From Acholeplasmatales bacterium (GTDB taxonomy: Bacteria; Bacillota_I; Bacilli_A; Acholeplasmatales; Anaeroplasmataceae), in NCBI GenBank assembly GCA_900767915.1, contig CAAGAX010000005.1:1-64000 (forward strand): a DNA stretch of 64,000 bases, written 5' to 3'. Of this stretch, positions 9,368 to 17,594 are shown in pieces (the stretch's first letter is position 1; each line of letters begins with the position of its first letter). A model generated the notes under the pieces. That model worked only from the letters and a program-made list of their open reading frames with translations. It did not search any database and was not told the origin of the DNA. The translations under genes were made by a program, and so were the position numbers.

Positions 9368-9664
9368 TTATTTTTTTGGAAGCTCTATTGGATTCTTAGC
9401 ATTATCTGAATGCATATAGAATACAAATACTCTACCAATATGTTGAACAAATTCAACATCATTTACACTAAAAAAGCTTATTACATCTTGTTCTTCAATA
9501 TTTGAATTTTGCAAAACTGAAATTTTTATTAGTTCATGCTTATTTAAATAGCTAAGAACATCTGTGCGCATATTTTCACTCAAGCCATCCTTACCAATTT
9601 GAAATGTAGTTGGTTCAGTTTGAGCAAGTGATCTTAAATATACTCTTTGTTTAGTTGTTAGCAT
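9368..9664 (-). CDS. yhbY: YhbY/CRM-domain RNA-binding protein
   Basis: Small ribosome-assembly-associated RNA-binding protein (YhbY in E. coli, YqeI in Bacillus). It reads LTTKQRVYLRSLAQ at the N-terminus, then a QIGKDGLS motif equivalent to the family's GxxG loop (about residues 24-31). The corrected length of 98 residues is the family's usual size. I chose the ATG at 9664: its GAGG lies inside the last codons of adhE. The longer in-frame start upstream would run 39 bases into adhE without benefit. The one-base gap to adhE implies translational coupling, an unusual pairing. A strong terminator follows. Confidence 0.9.
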   Translation of the reverse strand: MLTTKQRVYLRSLAQTEPTTFQIGKDGLSENMRTDVLSYLNKHELIKISVLQNSNIEEQDVISFFSVNDVEFVQHIGRVFVFYMHSDNAKNPIELPKK

Positions 9665-9665
9665 A

Positions 9666-12287
9666 TTAATCCTCAAAGAATTCCTTTGAATCATATGCAT
9701 CAATTAAAATTCTTTGCATATCTTCAACCATTGGAACACGTGGGTTAGCAGGTGAGCATTGATCTTCATATGCTAAGTAAGATAATTTAACAACTTGAGA
9801 CATATATGTTTCACGATCTAAGCCTTGAGATTCGAAATTCATCTTAATTCCAACTCTCTTACCTAATTCACCACATGCCTTAGCGTAAGATTCAACACCC
9901 TCTTCAACAGTTGAACAAGGTAAACCTAAGATACGAGCTAATTCAGCATAACGCTCATCAGCACGATAGTAGTTATACTTTGGCCATGTAGAAAGCTTTT
10001 GTGGCTTTTGTCCATTATAACGAATAGTATAAGGTAATAAGATGGCATTAGCTCTACCATGAGGTACATGGAATTCTCCACCAATCTTATGAGCCATAGA
10101 GTGATTCATACCTAAGAAAGCATTAGCGAAAGCCATACCAGCTAAGCATGAAGCATTATGCATCTTTTCACGAGCTTCAGGGTCATTCTTACCATTCTTA
10201 TATGAACGCTCTAAATATTTAAATACCATCTTAACTGCTTGGATAGCAAGACCATCAGTATAATCAGAAGCTAATGTAGAAACGAATGCTTCAGTTGCAT
10301 GTGTTAATACATCCATACCTGTATCAGCAGCAATTGAACGAGGTAAATTCATAACAAATGCTGGGTCAATAATTGCTACAGTTGGAGTTAAAGAATAATC
10401 TGTTAATGGGTATTTCTTATGTTCAACCTTATCTGTAATAACAGCGAATGGTGTAACCTCACTACCTGTACCTGATGTTGTAGGAATACAAATTAATTTA
10501 GCCTTTCTTCCTAATTCAGGATATTGGAAGGCACGCTTACGAATATCCATGAACTTTTGTTTTAAGTCATTAAAATTAACCTGTGGTTGTTCATAGAATA
10601 ACCAAATACCCTTAGCACAGTCCATTGATGAACCACCACCTAAAGCAATGATTGTATCTGGTTCAAATGAACGCATTAATTCAACACCCTTTAATACAGT
10701 TTGAATTGATGGATCTGGTTCTACATCACAGAATAATTGATATTGAACCTCAGGAGTACGAAGCTGTAATTGATCGATAATCTTATTAACATAGCCTAAA
10801 TCAACCATTGAACGGTCTGTTACGATTAAAGCCTTCTTCATTTCCTTCATTTGATGTAAATATTCAATAGAATCTCTTTCAAAATAAATTTTAGCTGGAA
10901 CCTTAAACCATTGCATATTGTTTCTTCTACGTCCTACTTTCTTAATATTTAATAAATTAATTGCACTTACATTTCCAGCAACTGAGTTATGGCCATAAGA
11001 ACCACATCCTAAAGTTAATGATGGAATAAATGAATTATAAACATTACCAATACCACCGAATGTAGATGGAGAATTCCAAATAACACGGATTGCAGGAACA
11101 AAATCACCGAACTTAGTAGCAAGCTCTTGTGATGCTGTATGAATTGCAGCTGAGTGGCCTAAACCATTGAATTCTACCATTTGTCTTGCAAGCTTGAATC
11201 CCTCTTCTGTTGAATTAGACTTTAATAAAGCTAATACTGGAGAAAGCTTTTCTCTAGTTAATGGCTCATTAGGTCCAACCTCTTGACATTGAGCAATAAG
11301 GATTACAGTATTTGCTGGAACCTCAAATCCAGCCTCATGTGCAATCCATGTAGCAGGCTTTCCTACGATAGTTGGGTTTAGCTTAGCTTGTGGACATTCG
11401 TCCTTAGAATGAACATTAAACATAAAAGCTTCTAGTTTTTTCTTTTCAGCCTTATTTACAACGTAAACACCATATTTTTTAATTTCTTCAACGAATTGAT
11501 CATAAATTTCTTGATCTACGATTGCAGCTTGCTCTGAGGCACAAATCATACCATTATCAAAGCTCTTTGACATAACGATATCATTAACTGCTTGACGTAA
11601 ATTACAGCTCTTTTCAACATAAGCAGGAACGTTACCAGCACCTACACCTAAAGCAGGCTTTCCGCAAGAATAAGCGGCACGTACCATTGCGTTACCACCA
11701 GTAGCTAAAATTGTTGCTACACCTGGGTGGTTCATTAATGCTGATGTTGCTTCCATTGATGGATGTTCAATCCATTGAATACAGTTCTTAGGAGCACCAG
11801 CAGCAACTGCAGCCTCATATACTACCTTTGCAGCAGCTACAGAACAATTTTGTGCATTTGGATGGAATCCAAAAATAATTGGGTTACGAGTTTTTAAACA
11901 AATTAAAGACTTAAAAATAGCAGTTGAAGTTGGATTTGTAACAGGTGTAACACCAGCAACAACACCAACTGGCTCAGCAATTTCAGTTAAGCCTGTAACG
12001 TCATCCTCACTGATAACACCAACTGTTTTTAATCTCTTCATATTATTTGTAACATATTCGCATGCGAATAGGTTCTTTGTTGCCTTATCCTCAAATACAC
12101 CACGGCCTGTTTCTTCTATTGCTAGCTTAGCAAGTTCACCGTGCTTATCAAGTGCAGCAACAGAACATTTTGCTACTATGTAGTCAATTTGCTCTTGTGT
12201 AAATGATGCGTACTCATCTAAAGCCTTTAGAGCTTTTTGTACTAAAGCATCTACCTCTTCTTGAGGTGTTAAAATCTTTTCTTCCAT
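9666..12287 (-). CDS. adhE: Bifunctional aldehyde/alcohol dehydrogenase
   Basis: Reduces acetyl-CoA to acetaldehyde and then to ethanol using two NADH, re-oxidising NADH during fermentation; 873 residues, the normal two-domain size. The N-terminal acetaldehyde dehydrogenase has its catalytic cysteine in GMICASEQA (about residue 250). The C-terminal iron-type alcohol dehydrogenase starts near 455. It has GGGSSMDCAKG and GTGSEVTPFAV, and the metal histidines in HSMAHKIGGEFHVPHG. GGAGG lies five bases before the ATG. AdhE normally forms spirosome filaments. Upstream are a TATAAT and a CcpA-like operator; yhbY is coupled downstream. Confidence 0.97.
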   Translation of the reverse strand: MEEKILTPQEEVDALVQKALKALDEYASFTQEQIDYIVAKCSVAALDKHGELAKLAIEETGRGVFEDKATKNLFACEYVTNNMKRLKTVGVISEDDVTGLTEIAEPVGVVAGVTPVTNPTSTAIFKSLICLKTRNPIIFGFHPNAQNCSVAAAKVVYEAAVAAGAPKNCIQWIEHPSMEATSALMNHPGVATILATGGNAMVRAAYSCGKPALGVGAGNVPAYVEKSCNLRQAVNDIVMSKSFDNGMICASEQAAIVDQEIYDQFVEEIKKYGVYVVNKAEKKKLEAFMFNVHSKDECPQAKLNPTIVGKPATWIAHEAGFEVPANTVILIAQCQEVGPNEPLTREKLSPVLALLKSNSTEEGFKLARQMVEFNGLGHSAAIHTASQELATKFGDFVPAIRVIWNSPSTFGGIGNVYNSFIPSLTLGCGSYGHNSVAGNVSAINLLNIKKVGRRRNNMQWFKVPAKIYFERDSIEYLHQMKEMKKALIVTDRSMVDLGYVNKIIDQLQLRTPEVQYQLFCDVEPDPSIQTVLKGVELMRSFEPDTIIALGGGSSMDCAKGIWLFYEQPQVNFNDLKQKFMDIRKRAFQYPELGRKAKLICIPTTSGTGSEVTPFAVITDKVEHKKYPLTDYSLTPTVAIIDPAFVMNLPRSIAADTGMDVLTHATEAFVSTLASDYTDGLAIQAVKMVFKYLERSYKNGKNDPEAREKMHNASCLAGMAFANAFLGMNHSMAHKIGGEFHVPHGRANAILLPYTIRYNGQKPQKLSTWPKYNYYRADERYAELARILGLPCSTVEEGVESYAKACGELGKRVGIKMNFESQGLDRETYMSQVVKLSYLAYEDQCSPANPRVPMVEDMQRILIDAYDSKEFFED

Positions 12288-12331
12288 TGTATCCTCCGTT
12301 TTTTATAGTGGCATTTCCACTTTGCAGTTTT

Positions 12332-12375
12332 ATTATAACCGATTTAATAATTTTTTTACTCAGTAAGCGTTTACC
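12332..12375 (-). promoter_or_regulatory. adhE promoter with cre-like operator
   Basis: On the minus strand a perfect -10 TATAAT lies at 12332-12337, with only a weak -35 about 17-19 bases upstream. The sequence AGTAAGCGTTTACC at 12362-12375 matches the catabolite-response consensus TGWAANCGNTNWCA at 12 of 14 positions (first and last differ) and covers the -35 region. The same AAGCGT recurs inverted as ACGCTT near 12391-12396. Binding by CcpA is inferred. Confidence 0.45.
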
Positions 12376-12620
12376 ATTTATAAAAGAATACGCTTTCTTT
12401 AAATAAAAAAATGAAAATTATATAAATATCATATATGATATAATTTTATTTTTTATTTTATAATAATTTTTCAAATTCAAATCATAACTTAAACGATTAA
12501 AATGGAAAAATAATAAATGAGGAATTAAAATGAGTTTATTAAGCTTACTTTAAATAATTGTATTTAGTTAATAATTATCTATAGATTATAATGAGTTTAT
12601 TTAATCTATTAAATTTCTAA
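12376..12620. other. Intergenic stretch between adhE and the ECF gene
   Basis: No gene is visible. It holds a perfect 16-bp AT palindrome at 12426-12441 (ATATCATATATGATAT) of unknown meaning. Two tiny plus-strand reading frames begin with the same 11 bases, ATGAGTTTATT (12530-12553, 7 codons, with a TGAGG upstream; 12591-12620, 9 codons, without one). Confidence 0.5.
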
Positions 12621-12649
12621 AAAAATAAGGAGGAATAAATTTCCCTCCT
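12621..12649 (-). terminator. Terminator after the ECF S-component gene
   Basis: Arms AGGAGG (12628-12633) and CCTCCT (12644-12649) pair around a 10-base loop; on the minus strand TATTTTTTT follows. Confidence 0.8.
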
Positions 12650-12699
12650 AAAAAATATCTAGTAAATAGATTTTATTTATAGATTTAAATATAAAAAAT

Positions 12700-13509
12700 T
12701 TAATCTTCTAGCTTTTCTAAATCATCATTTATATCATAAGAAATAATATATTTTGAATATCCAGCACCTAAAATAGCTTTATATGATGGGATATAGATTA
12801 ATACAGTAATAATTACTGTTGCAATTCCTGTAATAAAATTAGCAGGAAGCTTTACAATAGAATCAACTAAAGATGCATTAAAGCTAGCTAGTGTTGCACC
12901 ATTTTCTATTCCCTTAAATAGCCATCTTAATAAAAATTCCATTATCGTATTTATTAAAACACCAATTGATGAAACTGTTAAAACAACACTTAAAATTTCT
13001 TTAAGCTTATTAATAAATATACAGCAGATAGTTAATAATAAGCCTATAATTCCTAAAAGGATAGGACATAAAATTGATACAGTTAGTCCCTTACTTGCAT
13101 CTCCTATAACAATATTAAGCTTTCCATTAATAAATAATACTAAAAATAAAACAAATAAAGCATCAAATAGCCCTGCAATTACATACATTAAAGCCTTAGA
13201 AAACTTTTGTTTTTTAACAAAAATTTGAAATAAAATACCTACTGTAAAGCCAAAAACAAATTTAACAATAAATGTTCTTAAAATTGTAGACCAAGTATAT
13301 CCTAAGGCTAAATCATTTAAGCCCATTCCTAAAGCTCCAGATAATCCACCTGTTAATCCTCCACATAATAATGCAGCTAATGTACATGCAAAATTACCTA
13401 AATGAATTTTAGCTCCTGTAGGTAATGGAACACTTATAAATGTTAAGCCAAATGTCATAGCTGAAAATACTGCAATTAAGCATAATTTAAATACTATTTT
13501 TTTGTTCAT
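12700..13509 (-). CDS. ECF transporter S component, substrate unknown
   Basis: Membrane-embedded substrate-binding subunit of an energy-coupling-factor vitamin/cofactor importer, 269 residues with about six or more membrane segments. The N-terminal region LCLIAVFSAMTFGLTFISVPLP followed by GAKIHLGNFACTL and the glycine-rich GGLTGGLSGALGMGLNDL (about residues 50-68) is typical of ECF S components. It is longer than most (about 180-200), because of two extra membrane helices in the middle. No ATPase or T subunit is nearby, so it probably shares a general EcfAAT module. Start: ATG at 13509 with GGGGAGG; the in-frame upstream start is not needed. A palindrome overlaps its promoter. I cannot name the vitamin. 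Confidence 0.75.
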   Translation of the reverse strand: MNKKIVFKLCLIAVFSAMTFGLTFISVPLPTGAKIHLGNFACTLAALLCGGLTGGLSGALGMGLNDLALGYTWSTILRTFIVKFVFGFTVGILFQIFVKKQKFSKALMYVIAGLFDALFVLFLVLFINGKLNIVIGDASKGLTVSILCPILLGIIGLLLTICCIFINKLKEILSVVLTVSSIGVLINTIMEFLLRWLFKGIENGATLASFNASLVDSIVKLPANFITGIATVIITVLIYIPSYKAILGAGYSKYIISYDINDDLEKLED

Positions 13510-13538
13510 AATAATAACCTCCCCTAAAGACAATATAT

Positions 13539-13557
13539 ATTATAATCAAATTTGATT
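13539..13557 (-). promoter_or_regulatory. -10 and 14-bp palindrome upstream of the ECF gene
   Basis: On the minus strand TATAAT occupies 13539-13544. A perfect palindrome AATCAAATTTGATT (13544-13557) abuts it, in the spacer of the promoter. Such a position suits a repressor operator; the -35 is not convincing. Confidence 0.4.
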
Positions 13558-13610
13558 CCATTTATATGCCCAAAATTAATTTATTTTATGGAACCAGATT
13601 GAAAAAAAGA

Positions 13611-13630
13611 AAAAATCCTCCTTAGAGGAT
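13611..13630 (-). terminator. Terminator after the LysM gene
   Basis: ATCCTC and GAGGAT pair around a 4-base loop (13615-13630); on the minus strand TTTTTCTTTTTTT follows. It begins within a few bases of the stop codon. Confidence 0.8.
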
Positions 13631-13632
13631 CA

Positions 13633-14103
13633 CTACTTTGAAACTATTACTTCTCCTGTTTGAAATAGCTTAGCTTCATTAAGCTTTAAAAATTCCATAG
13701 GAGTTAAATTATATTTAGATAAAATACCTTCTATTGTATCATTTTCTAAAAGCTTATGAGTATTTTTCTTTTTATCAATATATAATAATTGATTACCTTC
13801 AAGAGTTAATTTATCTAAGTCATTATAAAATACTAAATCATCAATAGTGATGTTATGTCTAGATAATATATTTTTAATGCTATCACCTAATTCTGTTGTA
13901 TATGTTTTATTGCACGTATAATTATTCTTTTTAGGAATAAAAAGAATTTGATTAGGATATATAACATTAGAAACTAAATTATTAGCGTTTTTAAGCTCAT
14001 CAACAGTAATTCCATTGGCTTTTGCTATCATATATAAGCTATCACCAGGCTTTACTACATATTGTTGCCCATTATAATTTGAGAAATTCCAATCTCCCTG
14101 CAT
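13633..14103 (-). CDS. Triple LysM-domain protein without signal peptide
   Basis: 156 residues made almost wholly of three LysM modules. The first is clear (YVVKPGDSLYMIAKANGITV ... NQILFIPK, about residues 14-60). The second (TELGDSIKNILSRHNITIDDL, about 67-110) and third (LENDTIEGILSKYNLTPMEF, about 115-155) are diverged. LysM binds the glycan of peptidoglycan or spore cortex. There is no signal peptide or anchor, so it acts in the cytosol or, as with SafA-like spore coat proteins, from a mother cell. Sporulation is only hinted at by spoVS elsewhere in the window. Start: ATG with GGGTGA nine bases upstream. Confidence 0.8.
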   Translation of the reverse strand: MQGDWNFSNYNGQQYVVKPGDSLYMIAKANGITVDELKNANNLVSNVIYPNQILFIPKKNNYTCNKTYTTELGDSIKNILSRHNITIDDLVFYNDLDKLTLEGNQLLYIDKKKNTHKLLENDTIEGILSKYNLTPMEFLKLNEAKLFQTGEVIVSK

Positions 14104-14147
14104 TAATTATCACCCATAAGTAATATATGAACTATGATAATATCAAT

Positions 14148-14798
14148 TTAGGCATTCACCCAATTAATAGGTTTAATATTATTCTCTAATAGAAAGTTAT
14201 TACATTTTGAAAACGGCTTTGAACCAAAAAAGCCACGATAAGCTGATAAAGGAGAGGGATGATTAGAGGTAATAATTAAATGCTTAGAATTATTCAATAG
14301 CTTTATCTTTTTTTCTGCTGGTTTACCCCATAATATAAATACAATAGGTCTATTAATATTATTAATATAAGAAATTACATTATCGGTAAAAATCTCCCAG
14401 CCCTTTTTAGAATGAGAATTAGCCAAGCCCTCTCTAACTGTTAAAACAGTATTTAATAATAAAACTCCTTGCTTAGCTAAATAAGTTAAATCACCATTCT
14501 GATTTAACTTAACATTTAAATCGGATTCTATTTCTTTATAAATATTTTTTAAAGAGGGAGGTAATTTATCACACAATACTGAGAAGGCTAATCCATGTGC
14601 TTGTCCTAATTCATGATAAGGATCCTGTCCTAATATTACAACCTTTAAATTATTATAAGAGGTCAAATTAAAGGCATTAAAAATAAGATTATAATCAGGA
14701 AAGCATCTATAATTTTCATACTCATTATCAACAAAATTCATTAGATTTTTATAATAATCCTTCTTCTTTTCATTCTCAATAAATTCATTCCATTCCAT
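14148..14798 (-). CDS. ung: Uracil-DNA glycosylase
   Basis: Family 1 uracil-DNA glycosylase, which excises uracil arising from cytosine deamination or dUTP misincorporation. It has the catalytic water-activating motif GQDPYHELGQAHGLAFS (about residues 60-76), and the DNA-intercalation loop with the conserved histidine (NHPSPLSAYRGFFG, about 183-196). The length of about 216 is typical. The real start is the ATG at 14798: GGAGG sits right in front of it. The longer frame begins with a TTG that lies before that ribosome site. Confidence 0.96.
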   Translation of the reverse strand: MEWNEFIENEKKKDYYKNLMNFVDNEYENYRCFPDYNLIFNAFNLTSYNNLKVVILGQDPYHELGQAHGLAFSVLCDKLPPSLKNIYKEIESDLNVKLNQNGDLTYLAKQGVLLLNTVLTVREGLANSHSKKGWEIFTDNVISYINNINRPIVFILWGKPAEKKIKLLNNSKHLIITSNHPSPLSAYRGFFGSKPFSKCNNFLLENNIKPINWVNA

Positions 14799-14809
14799 AT
14801 AAGCCTCCA

Positions 14810-14848
14810 AAAATAAAAAAATAGGAGACCTAGAATACCTAGATCTCC
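14810..14848 (-). terminator. Terminator after gapA
   Basis: GGAGACCTAG (14824-14833) pairs with CTAGATCTCC (14839-14848) with one G-T pair; on the minus strand TATTTTTTTATTTTT follows. Its tail overlaps the leader of ung. Confidence 0.85.
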
Positions 14849-14867
14849 AAGAATTAAATTAAATTAA

Positions 14868-15902
14868 TTAGTTTAATTCAGCGAAGTACTTAATAGTACG
14901 AACCATTTGGCTTGTATAAGAGTTCTCGTTATCATACCAAGAAACTACTTGTACTTGATATAAACCATTTCCAAGTGGAGATACCATTGTTTGAGTAGCA
15001 TCGAATAATGAACCATACTTCATACCGATTACATCAGAAGATACGATTGGATCCTCATTATAACCGAATGATTGGTTAGAAGCAGCCTTCATAGCAGCAT
15101 TGATTGCTTCAGGTGTTAATTCACCATCATATTTAACTACTGCAGTTAAAATTGTAGTAGATCCTGTAGGAACTGGAACACGTTGAGCAGAACCAATTAA
15201 CTTACCCTTTAATGAAGGGATAACTAAACCGATAGCCTTAGCAGCACCAGTTGAGTTTGGAACGATATTAGCAGCACCAGCACGTGCACGTCTTAAATCA
15301 CCTTTTCTATGTGGTCCATCAAGAATCATTTGGTCACCAGTATAAGCATGAATTGTTGACATGATACCTGATTGAATTGGAGCAAAGTTATTTAATGCAT
15401 TAGCCATAGGAGCTAAACAGTTAGTTGTACAAGAAGCTGCAGAAATAACATTATCCTCCTTAGTTAAAGTATTCTCATTTACACCATAAACGATTGTTGG
15501 AAGATCATTTCCAGCTGGAGCAGAAATAACAACCTTCTTAGCACCTGCATTAACGTGAGCAAGAGCCTTTTCCTTCTTTGTATAGAAGCCTGTGCACTCT
15601 AATACTACATCTACACCTAATTCACCCCAAGGTAATAGGTTAGCGTCAGCTTGCTTATAAATTGTAATTTCCTTTCCATCAACGATGATTGAAGAATCAG
15701 TAGCACTTACAGTGTGAAGATTCTCGCCAATCTTTCCACAGTATCCACCTTGTGCAGTGTCATACTTTAAAAGGTTTGCTAGCATCTTTGGATCTGTTAA
15801 ATCATTGATAGCAACTACCTCATAGCCCTCAGCACCAAACATTTGTCTGAAAGCTAAACGGCCAATACGACCAAAACCATTAATTGCGACTTTTACAGCC
15901 AT
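14868..15902 (-). CDS. gapA: Glyceraldehyde-3-phosphate dehydrogenase
   Basis: Glycolytic, NAD-dependent oxidation and phosphorylation of glyceraldehyde 3-phosphate; 344 residues. The Rossmann motif INGFGRIGR is at the N-terminus, the catalytic cysteine in [12 protein letters not shown] (about residue 157), and the phosphate-binding [12 protein letters not shown] follows. AGGAGG lies ten bases before the ATG. Codon choice is more uniform than in neighbours, as expected for a highly expressed gene. It has its own strong promoter and terminator, so it is a single-gene unit, divergent from clpP. Confidence 0.98.
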   Translation of the reverse strand: MAVKVAINGFGRIGRLAFRQMFGAEGYEVVAINDLTDPKMLANLLKYDTAQGGYCGKIGENLHTVSATDSSIIVDGKEITIYKQADANLLPWGELGVDVVLECTGFYTKKEKALAHVNAGAKKVVISAPAGNDLPTIVYGVNENTLTKEDNVISAASCTTNCLAPMANALNNFAPIQSGIMSTIHAYTGDQMILDGPHRKGDLRRARAGAANIVPNSTGAAKAIGLVIPSLKGKLIGSAQRVPVPTGSTTILTAVVKYDGELTPEAINAAMKAASNQSFGYNEDPIVSSDVIGMKYGSLFDATQTMVSPLGNGLYQVQVVSWYDNENSYTSQMVRTIKYFAELN

Positions 15903-15946
15903 AATATTTTATTCCTCCTAAAAAATGTAATATTTTTACGTCTCAT

Positions 15947-15975
15947 ATTTTACCACCTTATTATTTTTTTTGCAA
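15947..15975 (-). promoter_or_regulatory. gapA promoter
   Basis: On the minus strand: -35 TTGCAA (15970-15975), 17-base spacer, -10 TAAAAT (15947-15952), about 45 bases upstream of the start codon. Confidence 0.75.
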
Positions 15976-16008
15976 TCATAATTCTATCGACATAAATAAA
16001 CAAAATAA

Positions 16009-16022
16009 TGTAAACGTTTTAT
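16009..16022. promoter_or_regulatory. cre-like site between gapA and clpP
   Basis: TGTAAACGTTTTAT matches the catabolite-response consensus TGWAANCGNTNWCA except at the last two bases. It lies upstream of the gapA -35 and just in front of clpP, and could serve either gene. A single imperfect match, so tentative. Confidence 0.35.
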
Positions 16023-16050
16023 TGTAGAATCATACGGAAAGGAGATTTTT

Positions 16051-16629
16051 ATGACTTATATTCCATATGTATTAGAACAAAATGAAAACGGAGAAAGAGG
16101 CTTTGATATTTATTCTAGATTATTAAAGGATAGAATAATTTTACTAATAGGTGAGATAAATGATGAAGCATCATCTATTATTGTATCCGAGCTTCTTTAT
16201 TTAGATTCAATAAATAATGAGGATATTCAAATATATATTAATTCCCCAGGTGGCAGCATTACTGCAGGTATGGCAATATATGATACAATTCATTTTATTT
16301 CAAGTAAGGTTAATACTATATGCATTGGAATGGCTATGTCAATGGGAGCCTTTTTGTTAACGGCTACCTCAGGAAAAAGATATGCCCTACCTCATAGTGA
16401 AATAATGATACATCAACCTTATGGTGGAATTGAAGGCGTTGTAAGTGATATAGATATTCAAGCTAAAAGACTATTAAAAACGAAAAAGCAAATGATTGAT
16501 TTATTAGCTAAATATACTAAAAAAACAATTGATGAAATAAAATTAGACATAGAAAGAGACTATTATATGTCACCATACGACGCTCTTGAGTACGGATTAA
16601 TAGATGAAATAATTTCAAAGAAAAATTAA
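16051..16629 (+). CDS. clpP: ATP-dependent Clp protease proteolytic subunit
   Basis: Serine protease of the ClpXP/ClpCP barrel, 192 residues, the usual size. The nucleophile serine is in GMAMSMGAFLL (about residue 97) and the histidine in HSEIMIHQPYGG (about 122). The aspartate lies in the DIERDYYMSPYDALEYG segment near 171. The oxyanion-region INSPGGS is present. The alanine usually preceding the catalytic serine is methionine here (GMAMSM rather than GMAASM), probably harmless. AAAGGAG lies seven bases before the ATG. It converges on nadK through a shared terminator. Confidence 0.95.
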   Translation: MTYIPYVLEQNENGERGFDIYSRLLKDRIILLIGEINDEASSIIVSELLYLDSINNEDIQIYINSPGGSITAGMAIYDTIHFISSKVNTICIGMAMSMGAFLLTATSGKRYALPHSEIMIHQPYGGIEGVVSDIDIQAKRLLKTKKQMIDLLAKYTKKTIDEIKLDIERDYYMSPYDALEYGLIDEIISKKN

Positions 16630-16633
16630 TAAA

Positions 16634-16670
16634 TAAAACAGCTTAATTTTTTATGAATTAAGCTGTTTTA
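16634..16670. terminator. Bidirectional terminator between clpP and nadK
   Basis: A perfect 15-bp stem (16634-16648 with 16656-16670, TAAAACAGCTTAATT and its complement) has A-runs on one side and T-runs on the other, so it can end both convergent transcripts. Confidence 0.9.
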
Positions 16671-16672
16671 TT

Positions 16673-17440
16673 TTAATTTAAGAATGTCCTTTTAATTCTC
16701 TTTAAAAAATTTTCATGATTGTGATATGCCATTTTAGCCACCTTACAATCATAATAGACAATAATTGATTTAAAATGATTAATTAAATAATTCAAATGGT
16801 CTACAGTAATATAAACCTCAATATCATCAATAGATTTAAGCTCAATTCTTCTATTACTAGCTAAAATAAGTGGTGATGATAAAGTTCTATAGCTATTAGA
16901 ATTAATTCCAGCCATTTCTGTTAGCTGCATAATATCAAGTGATGAATCAACCACTCCACCACCTAATGATTTATTATAAGCAGTAGAACCGCTAGGTGTA
17001 GAAATACATAATCCTGTACCTCTAAATCTTTCTAAAAATTCATCATCAATATTAACATCTAAAATCAATGTTCTAGGAGGAGTAACCACTGTTATTTCAT
17101 TTAACGCATCAGCATAAATTAGTTTCCCATCAATAGTTTCTATTTCACAAGTTAATTTCTTAAGATTTTCCACCTCAAATGAATTATTATTTATATCATT
17201 AATTAATAAATCAATCTCATCTTTACTATAATTTGCATAAAATCCCAAATGCCCAGTATGAACACCAAAAATAATGGCAGAGGGATATAAATGTGTAGCT
17301 TTTATTATAGTACCATCTCCACCTACCGCAACTACTAAATCAGGATTTTTATCATTATAATTTAAAATAATATTATCTTTTATTCTTTTTTCAATCAAAT
17401 GAGAATCTTTATCATCTCTTACAACAATACAATAATTCAT
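16673..17440 (-). CDS. nadK: NAD kinase
   Basis: Phosphorylates NAD to NADP, the only route to NADP. It has the GGDGT ATP-site motif (AVGGDGTIIKA, about residues 37-47), the NE motif in DALNEITV (about 114), and STPSGSTAYNKSLGGG (about 148-163), all diagnostic. The length of 255 is typical of the short Gram-positive form. AGAGTGA lies before the ATG. Divergent from the CYTH gene, with an inverted repeat around its -10. Confidence 0.95.
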   Translation of the reverse strand: MNYCIVVRDDKDSHLIEKRIKDNIILNYNDKNPDLVVAVGGDGTIIKATHLYPSAIIFGVHTGHLGFYANYSKDEIDLLINDINNNSFEVENLKKLTCEIETIDGKLIYADALNEITVVTPPRTLILDVNIDDEFLERFRGTGLCISTPSGSTAYNKSLGGGVVDSSLDIMQLTEMAGINSNSYRTLSSPLILASNRRIELKSIDDIEVYITVDHLNYLINHFKSIIVYYDCKVAKMAYHNHENFLKRIKRTFLN

Positions 17441-17461
17441 AAATTCACTCTTTTCTAAATT

Positions 17462-17490
17462 TTGTCAAATTATTATAATTTATTTGATAA
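17462..17490. promoter_or_regulatory. Inverted repeat around the nadK -10
   Basis: TTGTCAAAT (17462-17470) and ATTTGATAA (17482-17490) are inverted copies with one mismatch. They flank a minus-strand TATAAT at 17472-17477. A related TCAAATATGACA follows near 17507. This suits a repressor operator; the regulator is unknown. Confidence 0.4.
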
Positions 17491-17534
17491 TAAAACCTAA
17501 AAAAATCAAATATGACAATATTTTATCACAAGAC

Positions 17535-17563
17535 TTGATTTTTATCTAGTTTTATTAGATAAT
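17535..17563 (+). promoter_or_regulatory. Promoter of the CYTH gene
   Basis: -35 TTGATT (17535-17540), 17-base spacer, -10 GATAAT (17558-17563), about 30 bases before the start codon. Confidence 0.75.
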
Positions 17564-17594
17564 ATGTTTAGAATTCGTTTTAGGGGATGAGATT

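Noticed and set aside
12288..12420. Rex (redox) operator for adhE
   Set aside because: No TTGTGAAnnnnTTCACAA-like sequence is visible; the cre-like site fits better.
12530..12620. Two tiny plus-strand frames (MSLLSLL and MSLFNLLNF) starting with the same 11 bases
   Set aside because: Only the first has a ribosome site, neither has a promoter or conserved features; probably chance in AT-rich DNA.
13545..13610. Riboswitch upstream of the ECF gene
   Set aside because: There is a weak hairpin (GGTTCCAT/ATGGAATC) but it lies upstream of the likely -10 and matches no known class.
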